From contig JAPZTW010000004.1 in NCBI GenBank assembly GCA_027533105.1, forward strand, positions 191,001-255,000: a stretch of DNA of 64,000 nt, in the 5' to 3' direction. The notes under the pieces are model-generated. The model saw only the letters and a program-made list of their open reading frames with translations. It ran no database searches and was not told the origin of the DNA. The position numbers and the translations under genes were made by a program. Positions 36,027 through 45,995 of this stretch are shown here, one piece after another; positions within the stretch are counted from its first letter, which is position 1; each line of letters begins with the position of its first letter. The stretch comes from Sphingomonadaceae bacterium. Lineage in GTDB: Bacteria > Pseudomonadota > Alphaproteobacteria > Sphingomonadales > Sphingomonadaceae.

Positions 36027-36767
36027 ATGCTTGCGACTATCTGGCTGGTGGTTCTGGTGGCGATCCTGATCGCCTGGACCTGGTACGACGCGCGTCAGTT
36101 TGCCGCGTTCCGCCAGCTGGAGGACAGCGCCGCGCGGCGGGCCTGCTACTGGCGCTGGACCTGGCAGAGTTTTGTCATCCTGACCGGTGCCAGCGTGATC
36201 ACGCTGCTGGTGCTTGGCCGGGCCGGCGACGGCTTCGGTCTGCCGCCGGAGTTCCAGGCCCTCGGGGCCGGCCTGCGCAGCGACGAGGTGCAGCAGACGG
36301 AGGAGGGCCGGCTGGGCTTCGCCATGGGGGTCGGCATCGGCATGGCGATCCTGATCGCGGCCCAGGCCTGGCGGCTGCGCAAGATGATGAAGCCGCTGGC
36401 GCCAGAGATCGAACCGCTGTTCCCGCGCAATGGCCAGGAGCGGCTGGCCGTGCTGCCGCTGTGCCTCAACGCCGGCTTCAGCGAGGAATTGCTGTTCCGC
36501 CTCGCCCTGCCGCTGTTGATCGCGCAGGTCAGCGGGTCGGTAATGATCGGGCTGATCGGGGCGACCGTGCTGTTCGGCCTGGCCCATGCCTATCAGGGCT
36601 GGGCGGGCGTACTGATGACCATGCTGGTCGGCGGGGTGTTCATGCTGCTGTTCGTGCGGGGAACCTCGCTGGTCGAACTGATGGTCCTTCATGCCGCGAT
36701 TGACGTGGTGGCCCTGATCGTGCGGCCGCAGGTCGCCCGCTGGCTGGCCGGTCTGCGAAAAGGATAG
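36027..36767 (+). CDS. CPBP family intramembrane glutamic endopeptidase
   Basis: The 246-aa polytopic inner-membrane protease has the EExxxR motif FSEELLFR (Glu153, Glu154, Arg158), FGLAH (Phe183, His187) and a third motif LHAAID (His222). These are the four conserved features of CPBP/Abi proteases. The gene is divergent from the winged-helix/membrane-protein operon across the palindrome at 35936-35981. Substrate is unknown; bacteriocin immunity or membrane-protein processing are typical roles. Confidence 0.9.
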   Translation: MLATIWLVVLVAILIAWTWYDARQFAAFRQLEDSAARRACYWRWTWQSFVILTGASVITLLVLGRAGDGFGLPPEFQALGAGLRSDEVQQTEEGRLGFAMGVGIGMAILIAAQAWRLRKMMKPLAPEIEPLFPRNGQERLAVLPLCLNAGFSEELLFRLALPLLIAQVSGSVMIGLIGATVLFGLAHAYQGWAGVLMTMLVGGVFMLLFVRGTSLVELMVLHAAIDVVALIVRPQVARWLAGLRKG

Positions 36768-36822
36768 CTTTCGCGGCGCAAACGCGAAGCTTGTTGGCCT
36801 GGCCTTTACATTGCAGTGCAGC

Positions 36823-36927
36823 ATGGCTAGGGCGCGCACCATGCTGATGGCCACCACCAAGCCGATTACCATTAAACCGACTCGCGCAAGCGGGGCGGTT
36901 CGTGGTGCGCGCTGGATCAAGGCGTAA
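36823..36927 (+). CDS. Candidate leader peptide of asd (Thr/Lys/Ile-rich short ORF)
   Basis: A 34-codon ORF contains ATTKPITIKPT at codons 10-20: four Thr, two Lys and two Ile codons in eleven positions. It is followed after 15 bases by the terminator-like hairpin at 36943 and then by asd. Other starts in frame lie at 36841 and 36847. Codon choice fits a threonine/lysine/isoleucine sensor for an aspartate-family gene, as in E. coli thrL. That it is translated is inference; no strong ribosome site is visible. Confidence 0.55.
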   Translation: MARARTMLMATTKPITIKPTRASGAVRGARWIKA

Positions 36928-38073
<1,146 letters not shown>

Positions 38074-38076
38074 GGC

Positions 38077-38457
38077 CTAGCGCACCACGAAGGTGATCTT
38101 GCCCGCCATCTTGTGACCATCCCCGCCAGCCGACTGCCACCGCGCCTCATAGGTGCCGGTGCGCAGCGGCTGGCGCAGGTTGAGCGTCAGGGTCTTGTTG
38201 CCGTTGGACCAGGCGGGCACGAAGTTCTTGATCGGCATGATGCCGTGATTGGCGTGGCCGGGCATGGCGGTCATCACCAGTTCGACGCCGGTCTTCGCCG
38301 GATTCAGCGTATCGGAGAAGTTCAGCACCACGGTCTTCGGCGCGGCGACGGTCGCCCCTTCGGCCGGGGTCGAACTGGCAACCTTCACGTGGGCCAGCGC
38401 CGGGGCCGAGAGGGTCAGCGCGGCGGCGGCGAGCAGGGTGGGGAGGCGAAACGACAT
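38077..38457 (-). CDS. copC: Copper resistance protein CopC
   Basis: This periplasmic copper-binding protein (126 aa) has a signal peptide ending ALA just before the mature His-Val start HVKVASSTPAEGA, which supplies the N-terminal copper ligand. FSDTLNPAKTGVEL and SAGGDGHKMAGKITF are the conserved CopC core and C-terminal His. It is the last gene of copA-copB-copC. No CopD is present here. Confidence 0.92.
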   Translation of the reverse strand: MSFRLPTLLAAAALTLSAPALAHVKVASSTPAEGATVAAPKTVVLNFSDTLNPAKTGVELVMTAMPGHANHGIMPIKNFVPAWSNGNKTLTLNLRQPLRTGTYEARWQSAGGDGHKMAGKITFVVR

Positions 38458-38478
38458 GGGGGATACTCCTGTTGAATG

Positions 38479-39363
38479 TCAGAACCAGAACCGCACGCCC
38501 ATGACCAGGCTGGTCACGCTGGGGTCCTCGCCCGCGAGGCGGGCATAACGGGCGCTGCCGCCCAGTTTCCAGCCCTGTTCGATCCCGATGTAGGGCGCGA
38601 ATTCGGGCACGATCTCATAGCGCAGGCGCAGGCCGGCCTCGATCTTGTCGATCCCGGCGCCGACCTTGCGCGCCGCATTGTCCTGCGCGGCCAGGCTCAG
38701 CTCGACGCGCGGCTGCAGGATCAGGCGCTGGGTGATCCGCTGGTCCAGTTCGGCCTCGATCCGCGCGGTCAGGTCGCCCCGCTGCGAAAGGAACAGCGCC
38801 GCGTCGATCTCGAACATATAGGGCGCGAGGCCCTGGATGCCGATCACCGCATGGGTATCGGTCTCACCGGCGAGGTCCTGCCGGACCCCCACCTGCAAGT
38901 CCCAGTAAGGCGCGACAGCCTTTGACCAGAGCGCCTGGACCTCGGCATCCTCGACGCCTTCGCCCAGCGCCGCCTCGCCCTCGCTCTTGAACCAGAACTT
39001 GCTGGTCGGCGTGCCGTAATAGCCCTGCAGGTCCCACAGCAGGCCATCGTGGCCGGCGCGGGCCTGGTATTCCAGCCGGTCGGCCTGGATCCAGGTGACG
39101 GGCATGTCGCCATGTTCGCGCTTCAGCGCCGCGCGCGATGGCGCCATGGCCTCCGCGCCCCAGATCGCATCGGCGGCGCGCGGTGGGCCCGAACCGGCTT
39201 CCTCGGGCGGGGGCAATTCCATGGTCGGCCCGGGCGAGGGATCGGCGGGCGGTTCCATGTCGTGCCCGGCGTGTTGCTCATGCCCGGCGTGCGCGTCGTG
39301 GTTCTGCGCCAGCGCCGGACCGGCAGCGGTGAGGGCAAGGACGGCGAGGGACAGGGCGAGCAT
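38479..39363 (-). CDS. copB: Copper resistance protein CopB (outer membrane)
   Basis: The 294-aa outer-membrane protein has a signal peptide ending ALAQ, a His/Met/Asp-rich mature N-terminus with NHDAHAGHEQHAGHDME, and a beta-barrel-like C-terminus ending GVRFWF. CopB is thought to sequester or export copper across the outer membrane. The ATG at 39363 lies two bases after the copA stop, implying translational coupling. Confidence 0.93.
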   Translation of the reverse strand: MLALSLAVLALTAAGPALAQNHDAHAGHEQHAGHDMEPPADPSPGPTMELPPPEEAGSGPPRAADAIWGAEAMAPSRAALKREHGDMPVTWIQADRLEYQARAGHDGLLWDLQGYYGTPTSKFWFKSEGEAALGEGVEDAEVQALWSKAVAPYWDLQVGVRQDLAGETDTHAVIGIQGLAPYMFEIDAALFLSQRGDLTARIEAELDQRITQRLILQPRVELSLAAQDNAARKVGAGIDKIEAGLRLRYEIVPEFAPYIGIEQGWKLGGSARYARLAGEDPSVTSLVMGVRFWF

Positions 39364-39365
39364 TC

Positions 39366-41132
39366 TCACTTCGCGCCCTCCGGCCCCATCACGGTAACGA
39401 TCTGCATCATCCCGCCGTGCATGTGATAGAGCAGGTGGCAGTGGAACGCCCAGTCGCCCGGCTCGTTGGCGGTCAGATCGAAAGTGGCGCTGGCCCCCGG
39501 CTGCACGGTCAGCACGTTCTTGCGCGGCTGGTGCGCCGGGGTCTGCCCATTGACCACTTCGAAGAACATCCCGTGCAGGTGGATCGGGTGAGCCATCATG
39601 GTGTTGTTGATCAGCTTGACCCGCACCCGCTCGTTCCAGGCGAAGCGGATCGGCACGTCGGAAACCGCGTTGAACATCCGCCCGTCGAACGACCACATAT
39701 AGCGTTCCATGTTGCCGGTCAGGTGCAGTTCCAAGAGGCGGCTGGGTTCGCGGGTATCGGCGTTGGGGATGAGGGCGGACAGGTCGCGATAGGTCAGCAC
39801 CCGGTGGCCGACATCGCCCAGGCCAATCCCCGGCTCGCCGGTCTTGTCGACGGGTGACATGGAAACCATGTCGATCCCCGGGCCGACCTTCACATCGGGC
39901 GGCAACAGGCTGATGTCGCGCATCGGCATGCCGTCCATGCTGGTGCTGCTCTTGCCGCCGCCGCCATGATCGTGCCCGCCGCCATGCCCACCATCCCCGT
40001 GGTTCATGCCCATGTCGGCCATGGTCAGCAGCGGGGCCTTGCGCAGCGCGGGCACCGCGGGACGCAGGCCGGGCCGGTCAGTCAGCACGGCCAGCGCCAT
40101 GCCTGACCGGTCCATCGCTTCGCAGACGATGGCATGGGCACCGGCGGCCGGCTCGACGATCAGGTCATAGGTTTCGGCCACCGCGATCTGCAGTTCCTCG
40201 ACCGTCACCGGCTTCACCGCCTGGCCATCGGCAGCGACGACCGTCAGCTTCACGCCGGGAATGCGGACGTTGAAGAAGGTCATGGCCGATCCGTTGATCA
40301 GCCGGATCCGCACCCGCTCACCCGGCCGGAACAGGAATTCGGGCGCGGCCTGCAGCGGCAGGCCATTGGCGAGGTAGGTATAGGTGGGGGCAGAGACATC
40401 GGCGATGTCGGTCGCGGGCATGCGCATCTGCGCCCACATCCGCCGCTCGGCCCCGGTCATGGGGTAATCGTCGGTCCAGGTGGTCTTCTGGCGGTTGAAA
40501 TAGCCTTCGCCGGTGCGCAGCCGTTCAAAGATCTTGTGCGGGTGCATCGCGGTGAATTCGCTCAGCAGCAGCACGAATTCGCGATCGGACACAATCGGAT
40601 CGGGCTCGGCCGGATCGATGATCAGCGGGCCATAGTGGCCGGACTGTTCCTGGAGGCCCGAATGGCTGTGATACCAGTATGTGCCCGACTGGCGCAGCGG
40701 GAACTTGTAGGTGAAGGTTTCGCCCGGCTTGATCCCCGGAAAGCTGACCCCCGGCACGCCATCGAACTGGAAGGGCACCAGGAGGCCGTGCCAGTGGATC
40801 GAGGTATCCTCGGCGAGGGTGTTGCGCACCCGCAGCGTCACCTCCTCGCCTTCCTTCAGGCGCACCAGCGGGCCAGGGATGGTGCCGTTGACGGCCACGC
40901 CGAAGCCGCGCTTGCCGCCCACTTCGTGCATCCCGGCGCTGACGGTCAGGTCGATTTCCGTGCCGGTCAGCACGCCCGATCCGGGCGGGAAGCTGGGGCC
41001 GCGGGGCTTGCCATGGTGGCCGCCATGCCCACCGCCATGCGCCATGCCGTGGCCTTGCGCCCAGGCGGGCAGCGGGGCCAGCAGCAGCCCGGCGCTACCG
41101 GTGGTCAGAAGTTGGCGACGGGACAGCGGCAT
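39366..41132 (-). CDS. copA: Multicopper oxidase CopA (periplasmic copper oxidase)
   Basis: The 588-aa enzyme oxidises Cu(I) to Cu(II). It has a twin-arginine signal PLSRRQLLTTG, a His/Gly-rich stretch after cleavage, and the multicopper sites IHWHG, YHSHS, HPIHLHG and HCHLLYHM in the usual order. A Met/His-rich insert (NHGDGGHGGGHDHGGG) is typical of copper-tolerance oxidases. The ATG at 41132 was chosen over a TTG at 41144 because it begins the Tat motif. It is promoter-proximal and CsoR-controlled. Confidence 0.96.
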   Translation of the reverse strand: MPLSRRQLLTTGSAGLLLAPLPAWAQGHGMAHGGGHGGHHGKPRGPSFPPGSGVLTGTEIDLTVSAGMHEVGGKRGFGVAVNGTIPGPLVRLKEGEEVTLRVRNTLAEDTSIHWHGLLVPFQFDGVPGVSFPGIKPGETFTYKFPLRQSGTYWYHSHSGLQEQSGHYGPLIIDPAEPDPIVSDREFVLLLSEFTAMHPHKIFERLRTGEGYFNRQKTTWTDDYPMTGAERRMWAQMRMPATDIADVSAPTYTYLANGLPLQAAPEFLFRPGERVRIRLINGSAMTFFNVRIPGVKLTVVAADGQAVKPVTVEELQIAVAETYDLIVEPAAGAHAIVCEAMDRSGMALAVLTDRPGLRPAVPALRKAPLLTMADMGMNHGDGGHGGGHDHGGGGKSSTSMDGMPMRDISLLPPDVKVGPGIDMVSMSPVDKTGEPGIGLGDVGHRVLTYRDLSALIPNADTREPSRLLELHLTGNMERYMWSFDGRMFNAVSDVPIRFAWNERVRVKLINNTMMAHPIHLHGMFFEVVNGQTPAHQPRKNVLTVQPGASATFDLTANEPGDWAFHCHLLYHMHGGMMQIVTVMGPEGAK

Positions 41133-41150
41133 GATCAAAGGCAACCCAGG

Positions 41151-41200
41151 TTGACGGTTCGTGCTGCGATCATATATATACCCCCCTAGGGTATTTCAAG
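41151..41200. promoter_or_regulatory. Divergent copA/csoR promoters with a CsoR operator
   Basis: The sequence TACCCCCCTAGGGTA (41179-41193) matches the CsoR consensus of a G/C-rich palindrome with a TA centre. For csoR on the plus strand, TTGACG (41151) and the TATATATA tract (41173-41180) form the promoter and the operator covers the likely start site. For copA on the minus strand, TTGAAA lies on the far side and the operator falls in its spacer. Copper binding to CsoR would release both. Confidence 0.85.
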
Positions 41201-41209
41201 AGGGTCGGG

Positions 41210-41482
41210 ATGGGTAAGCAGAACGCGGCGATCGTCAATCGCCTGAAACGGATCGAAGGCCAGGTGCGCGGCGTGGCGCAGATGGTCGAGGAAGGCCGTT
41301 ATTGCATCGACGTGCTGAACCAGGTCCAGGCGATCAAGTCCGCCCTGGCCCGCGCCGAGAGCGAGATCCTCAAGGACCACGCCGCCTGCTGCGTGTCGGA
41401 AGCGATCGCTTCGGGCGATGCCGAGGCCCAGCGCGCCAAGTTCGGCGAGCTGATCGACCTGATCGAGAAGGTGAAGCGCTAG
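41210..41482 (+). CDS. csoR: CsoR-family copper-sensing repressor
   Basis: The 90-aa all-helical repressor has the CsoR metal triad Cys32, His57 and Cys61 in YCIDVLNQ and DHAACCV, spaced as in known copper sensors, and the N-terminal NRLKRIEGQVRGV helix. It is divergent from copA with the operator between them, so it should repress both itself and copABC until Cu(I) binds. A short GC hairpin follows the stop but has no U-run. Confidence 0.93.
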   Translation: MGKQNAAIVNRLKRIEGQVRGVAQMVEEGRYCIDVLNQVQAIKSALARAESEILKDHAACCVSEAIASGDAEAQRAKFGELIDLIEKVKR

Positions 41483-41506
41483 GGGAGAGCGGGCCAGCTC
41501 TCTCCC

Positions 41507-41593
41507 CCCGGGATCCCGCGCCTGACCCGGGATCCCGGTGTTATTCGTCAGCCTCGCGCCAGAAGCGGGACCCCGGATCAAGTCCGGGGTGAC
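41507..41593. repeat. Palindromic intergenic repeat (GGATCAAGTCCGGGG type)
   Basis: Two copies of CCCGGGATCCCG (41507, 41526) are followed by an 8-bp hairpin ACCCCGGA/TCCGGGGT with loop TCAAG (41570-41590). The tail resembles the dispersed element that also appears at the right edge of the window. It separates csoR from ilvE. Confidence 0.75.
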
Positions 41594-41615
41594 GAAGAAC
41601 GAAGACAGGCCCTGG

Positions 41616-42701
<1,086 letters not shown>

Positions 42702-42747
42702 GACGGGACGGATCCTTTCGACTTTGGACTCGCGGCCTTTGAATGAA

Positions 42748-42777
42748 AATTACATCCTGAGCAAGATTAATGTAATT
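42748..42777. promoter_or_regulatory. AT-rich palindrome upstream of ilvE
   Basis: Perfect 8-bp arms AATTACAT and ATGTAATT lie 14 bases apart, in the shared upstream region between ilvE (minus) and the secreted-protein gene (plus). The AT content stands out from the surrounding GC-rich DNA. It may bind an Lrp/AsnC-type regulator, which is inference from the ilvE context. Confidence 0.4.
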
Positions 42778-42894
42778 ATCGTTCGAAGGGTTCGATCTCG
42801 TTTCGGCTTAGGCGGATTTCCTGTTCGGGCCAAGGGGATGACCGTGTATTGCCGCAGGCCTCGGGGGCATTCGAGACTAGAAACGGATTGGAAC

Positions 42895-43539
42895 ATGGCC
42901 GTGCCGAAATGGCTCCCCACGCTGACCCTAGCGCTCCTGGCCGCGCCGCTTGCTGCCGCGCCTAAAGCCGCTGCTGCCAAACCCGCTGCGGCCAGCGCGC
43001 CCGTCGCGCAGCCGCTGACCTGCTCGCTGCCGGTCAATCAACGTGATAGCGCCGCCAGCCTGAAGCGGCGGTTCGGCCGGGCGGCGGTCGTTACCAGCAT
43101 TGCCGGACCGGAAGGCACCTCGGTCAAGGCCGTCGTGCTCTGGGCGCGCGATCCGCGCCGCCGGCTGGAAGTAACCTTCTGGGACGAGCGGATGACCAAG
43201 CCGGCCGGCGTCCTGCTGGGCGATGGTGCGCGCCACTGGAGCGTGGGCGGCATCCGGCTGGGTGACAGCCTGGCCAGGGTCGAGACGATCAACGGCAAGC
43301 CGTTCCAGCTTGGCGGGTTCGAATGGGATTATGGCGGCTACCTGCAGGATGCGCGCGGCGGCAAGCTGGGCGTCCTGCCGGGCGGGTGCCGGGTATCGGT
43401 GCGCTTTGGCCTGTCGGGCAAGGGCGCGGTCGAGAACGGAATCCTGGGCGACGTTACCCTGCAATCGTCCGAGGCAAAGGTCCGCGCGGCCTTGCCCGTG
43501 GTGACCGATCTGGCGATTGGCTGGTCCAGCCCCGAATAG
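42895..43539 (+). CDS. Secreted protein of unknown function
   Basis: The 214-aa product has an N-terminal signal sequence with cleavage near AAA (around residue 20-24), an Ala/Pro-rich linker to about residue 42, then a soluble domain with CSLPVNQRDSAASLKRRFG, a pattern seen in sphingomonad secreted proteins. Two cysteines (Cys in TCSLPV and in GGCRVS) could form a disulfide. No catalytic motif is evident. It ends just before the structured locus at 43618. Confidence 0.7.
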   Translation: MAVPKWLPTLTLALLAAPLAAAPKAAAAKPAAASAPVAQPLTCSLPVNQRDSAASLKRRFGRAAVVTSIAGPEGTSVKAVVLWARDPRRRLEVTFWDERMTKPAGVLLGDGARHWSVGGIRLGDSLARVETINGKPFQLGGFEWDYGGYLQDARGGKLGVLPGGCRVSVRFGLSGKGAVENGILGDVTLQSSEAKVRAALPVVTDLAIGWSSPE

Positions 43540-43557
43540 CGCCTTTGCGGCTGCCGG

Positions 43558-43644
43558 AAATGAGAAGGGCCACACGGCGTAACCGGGTGGGGCGGGCAGG
43601 GCGATGCGGACAAATGAGAAGGGCCACACGGCGTAACCGGGTGG
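43558..43644. repeat. 33-bp direct repeat, 54-bp period
   Basis: Two exact 33-base copies (43558-43590 and 43612-43644) contain AAGGGCCACACGGCGTAACC. The second copy is part of the terminator hairpin at 43618-43650; the first has lost the matching arm. Duplication of a terminator is the simplest reading. Confidence 0.85.
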
Positions 43645-43650
43645 CCCTTC
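43618..43650 (-). terminator. Terminator-like hairpin of the structured RNA locus
   Basis: Read on the minus strand, the 10-bp perfect stem GAAGGGCCAC / GTGGCCCTTC closes a 13-base loop and is followed by TCATTT. It lies 3-prime of the 18-codon ORF and is the natural end of its transcript. Confidence 0.75.
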
Positions 43651-43705
43651 GCATGGTCAGCGGCCGGAAGCGCCGCTCACGAAACCTCTATCGCTTGGGT
43701 CAGAC

Positions 43706-43762
43706 TCAGCGATAATGCTCCGTTGTGCGGGTTACCGACCTCCCTGCTGAACCATGAGACAT
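43706..43762 (-). CDS. 18-aa peptide ORF with a perfect Shine-Dalgarno
   Basis: The peptide MSHGSAGRSVTRTTEHYR is basic (four Arg, two His) and has no recognised relative. The ribosome site AAAGGAGGTGA, four bases before the ATG, is complementary to the 16S rRNA tail TCACCTCCTTT without a mismatch, far stronger than any other in this window. An 8-codon upstream ORF (MAQQRERR) ends on the last bases of this site, so termination there could feed re-initiation. Translation is inferred, not shown. Confidence 0.5.
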   Translation of the reverse strand: MSHGSAGRSVTRTTEHYR

Positions 43763-43765
43763 CGG

Positions 43766-43792
43766 TCACCTCCTTTCGCGCTGTTGAGCCAT
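43766..43792 (-). CDS. 8-aa upstream ORF overlapping the ribosome site
   Basis: The ORF MAQQRERR begins 30 bases before the 18-codon ORF start, just after a perfect 7-bp hairpin, and stops at the TGA contained in the Shine-Dalgarno AGGAGGTGA of the larger ORF. It could be a translational switch, or coincidence of the sequence context. Confidence 0.3.
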   Translation of the reverse strand: MAQQRERR

Positions 43793-43954
43793 GGACTTCC
43801 GATCAGGGAAGTCGGGGCCATCGGCGAGCCCGATGGGCCTTGGGATGGAATGTGAATCATTCCGCCCCGCACAACAAGTCTTGCGTTTGTTTTTTTTCGC
43901 GTCAGAATCCGTGACTTCGCGCTTAATCCACAGCCGCGCGGAACGCCGCGTGGA

Positions 43955-44503
43955 TCAGCGGCAATCCTCGATCACCCGCGCCACTTCGGGCCAGGCCGGC
44001 AGATAGCTGGGGCTGAGGCCCGTCACCTCGATCGCAAAGCGGCCGCGCGAAAAGGCCAGGGCATCAAGCGAACGATCGCGCGCCGGGATCAGCACGCCGA
44101 CCTGCGTGGCAGTGCCGGCGGCGGGATCGCTGAGCAGCGGAAAGGTGCCAGCGGTCGTCACCAGCACCAGCGGCACGGGCATGGCGGCCTCGCCGGCATG
44201 GGCCAGCCGCACGACGCCGCGATCGCGCAGGCAGGTCAGCTCGACCAGCGGGGTCAGTCCGGGCTGGGCAAAGCGCGCGATCGACCGGCCATCCACCATG
44301 CTCCAGCGCCAGGTACCGGGCGTGATCGGCGCATCGCGCCAGTCCCCCGCCGGGCGCGGCGGCGGCGGCGGCGGAGCGGGGCTGGGCGCGGGCGCCGGTT
44401 CTGGCGTGGCGACCGGGGCCGGAGCCGGAGGCGGCGTGCGGGCCGCGCAACCAGCCAGCAGCAGCGCCGCGACCGCGCCTGACAGCAGGGAATTTGCCTT
44501 CAT
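43955..44503 (-). CDS. Lipoprotein of unknown function
   Basis: The 182-aa protein has a lipobox LLLAGC with the lipidated Cys19, a Pro/Ala-rich linker (about residues 24-50), and a folded domain ending in a Cys. Mature part contains GTWRWSMVDGRSIARF and VTGLSPSYLPAWPEVARVIEDC. No family is recognised. It may be outer-membrane or inner-membrane anchored. It is divergent from tlyA. Confidence 0.75.
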   Translation of the reverse strand: MKANSLLSGAVAALLLAGCAARTPPPAPAPVATPEPAPAPSPAPPPPPPRPAGDWRDAPITPGTWRWSMVDGRSIARFAQPGLTPLVELTCLRDRGVVRLAHAGEAAMPVPLVLVTTAGTFPLLSDPAAGTATQVGVLIPARDRSLDALAFSRGRFAIEVTGLSPSYLPAWPEVARVIEDCR

Positions 44504-44550
44504 CGCTTCCCTATGGAATGAGGCGGGCCAACCGACAAGCCCCGCACCAT

Positions 44551-45336
44551 ATGACCCAGCCCCGATCCGCCAAGCCGCCCAAGATGCGCGTTGACCAGTT
44601 GCTGGTCGAGCGCGGCCTTGCGGAAAGCCGCGCCCGGGCCCAGGCGCTGGTGCTGGCGGGCCTAGTCTTCAGCGGTGAAACCAAGCTGGCCAAGCCCGGT
44701 CACGCGCTCCCTGCCGATGCCCCGCTCGACGTGCGTGGGCGTGATCACCCCTGGGTTTCGCGCGGCGGGATCAAGCTGGCCCATGCGATCGACCATTTCG
44801 CCCTCAATCCCGCTGGCGTTACCGCGATGGACATTGGTAGTTCGACCGGCGGGTTCACCGACGTGCTGCTGCAAAAGGGCGCGGCCCATGTCTTCGCGGT
44901 CGATTCCGGCACCAACCAGCTGGCCTGGAAGCTGCGCCAGGATCCGCGCGTGACCGTGCTGGAACAGACCAGCGCCCGCGTGCTGACCCCGGCACAGATC
45001 GACCAGCCATGCACCTGGGTGGTTTGCGACGCCAGTTTCATTGCGCTGCGCAAGGTATTGGAAGTGCCGCTTAATCTTGCTGCGCCCGATTGCCAGCTGG
45101 TCGCCCTGATCAAGCCGCAGTTCGAGGTGGGCCGCGGCGAAGTGGGCAAGGGCGGGGTGGTGCGCGATCCCGCGCTGCACGCCCGCGTCTGCACCGAGGT
45201 GCGCGACTGGCTGGAGAGCGGCGGCTGGACCGTGCAGGGGATCGTCGAGAGCCCGATCACCGGGCCGGAGGGCAATGTCGAATTCCTGATCGCGGCCCAT
45301 CGCGGGACACCCGCCTCCGGGTGCCACTCCGGGTGA
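44551..45336 (+). CDS. tlyA: TlyA-family rRNA 2-O-methyltransferase
   Basis: The 261-aa protein has an N-terminal S4 domain (RVDQLLVERGLAESRARAQAL) and a Rossmann methyltransferase fold with DIGSSTGGFTDVLLQ, VDSGTNQL and LIKPQFEVG (catalytic Lys). TlyA methylates cytidines of 16S and 23S rRNA and influences ribosome sensitivity to capreomycin-type antibiotics. The ATG at 44551 is preferred; MRVDQLLVE at 44584 is an alternative. It stands alone. Confidence 0.93.
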   Translation: MTQPRSAKPPKMRVDQLLVERGLAESRARAQALVLAGLVFSGETKLAKPGHALPADAPLDVRGRDHPWVSRGGIKLAHAIDHFALNPAGVTAMDIGSSTGGFTDVLLQKGAAHVFAVDSGTNQLAWKLRQDPRVTVLEQTSARVLTPAQIDQPCTWVVCDASFIALRKVLEVPLNLAAPDCQLVALIKPQFEVGRGEVGKGGVVRDPALHARVCTEVRDWLESGGWTVQGIVESPITGPEGNVEFLIAAHRGTPASGCHSG

Positions 45337-45402
45337 TTGCCTAGCGGGCGGGCTGCGGCCATACCTCGCCGGGGATTTTCCTGTTCGAATCGGGACCTTC
45401 TG

Positions 45403-45957
45403 ATGATGGCACTTGCTTCGCCCGCCCAGCTCCGCGCCAGCTTCATCCGCTGGTCGCTGTTCCTGGTGCCCGGAATCGTCCTGCTGGGCGCGCTCAGCGG
45501 CTCGGTGGGCGGGGGCGCGAGGACGCCGTGGTTCGCCTCGCTGGTCAAGCCGTCGCTCTATCCGCCGCCGGCAACCTTCGGGATCGTCTGGACGATCCTT
45601 TACGTCATGATGGCCTTTGCCCTGGTCATGGTGGTGACCGCGCGCGGCGCGCCGGGGCGGCGCGTGGCGATCATCGCCTTCTGCCTGCAACTGGCGCTGA
45701 ACCTGGCCTGGACACCGCTGTTCTTCGCCGCGCACCAGATCACTGCCGCGCTGATCCTGCTGCTGGCGATCGACGTTGCCGTGCTCGTCACGCTGGTATT
45801 GTTCTGGCGGGTCCGCCCGCTGGCCGGGGCCCTGCTGGTGCCATACCTTGCCTGGGTGCTGTTCGCGGCGGTGCTGAACTGGCAGTTCCTGCAGGCCAAT
45901 CCCGATGCCGACGGGCGCGAGGTTTCGGGCGCGGTCACCTCGGTGACGTTCGAATAG
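45403..45957 (+). CDS. tspO: TspO/MBR family tryptophan-rich sensory protein
   Basis: The 184-aa inner- or outer-membrane protein has five TM helices and the TspO motifs PWFASLVKPSLYPPP and LNLAWTPLFFAAH with WTILYVMMAFALV. TspO binds porphyrins and cholesterol-like ligands and regulates stress responses in alphaproteobacteria. Tandem ATGs at 45403 and 45406 are the start options. ubiK begins 38 bases downstream. Confidence 0.93.
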   Translation: MMALASPAQLRASFIRWSLFLVPGIVLLGALSGSVGGGARTPWFASLVKPSLYPPPATFGIVWTILYVMMAFALVMVVTARGAPGRRVAIIAFCLQLALNLAWTPLFFAAHQITAALILLLAIDVAVLVTLVLFWRVRPLAGALLVPYLAWVLFAAVLNWQFLQANPDADGREVSGAVTSVTFE

Positions 45958-45995
45958 CCCTTGAACGCCGCGCCGGGCGAGGCCATTTAGCCATC

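Larger units (their letters stand above)
43618..43850 (-). ncRNA. Structured small-RNA-like transcript carrying a short ORF
   Basis: On the minus strand the region forms five hairpins in order: CCATCGG/CCGATGG (43818-43836), GACTTCC/GGAAGTC (43794-43813), TATCGCT/AGCGATA (43689-43714), AGCGGC/GCCGCT (43659-43677) and the terminator (43618-43650). Between hairpins 2 and 3 sit an 8-codon ORF and an 18-codon ORF. Hairpin 3 overlaps the end of the latter. No similar RNA family is recognised. The 5-prime end is a guess; a promoter may lie near 43840-43880. Confidence 0.5.

Noticed and set aside
43558..43644. Possible CRISPR repeat-spacer unit.
   Set aside because: Only two copies with a 21-base spacing, no leader or cas genes, and the repeat is part of a terminator hairpin.
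43723..43914. A 63-codon plus-strand frame in the structured locus.
   Set aside because: It has no ribosome site and runs against the strong Shine-Dalgarno and hairpins that favour the minus strand.
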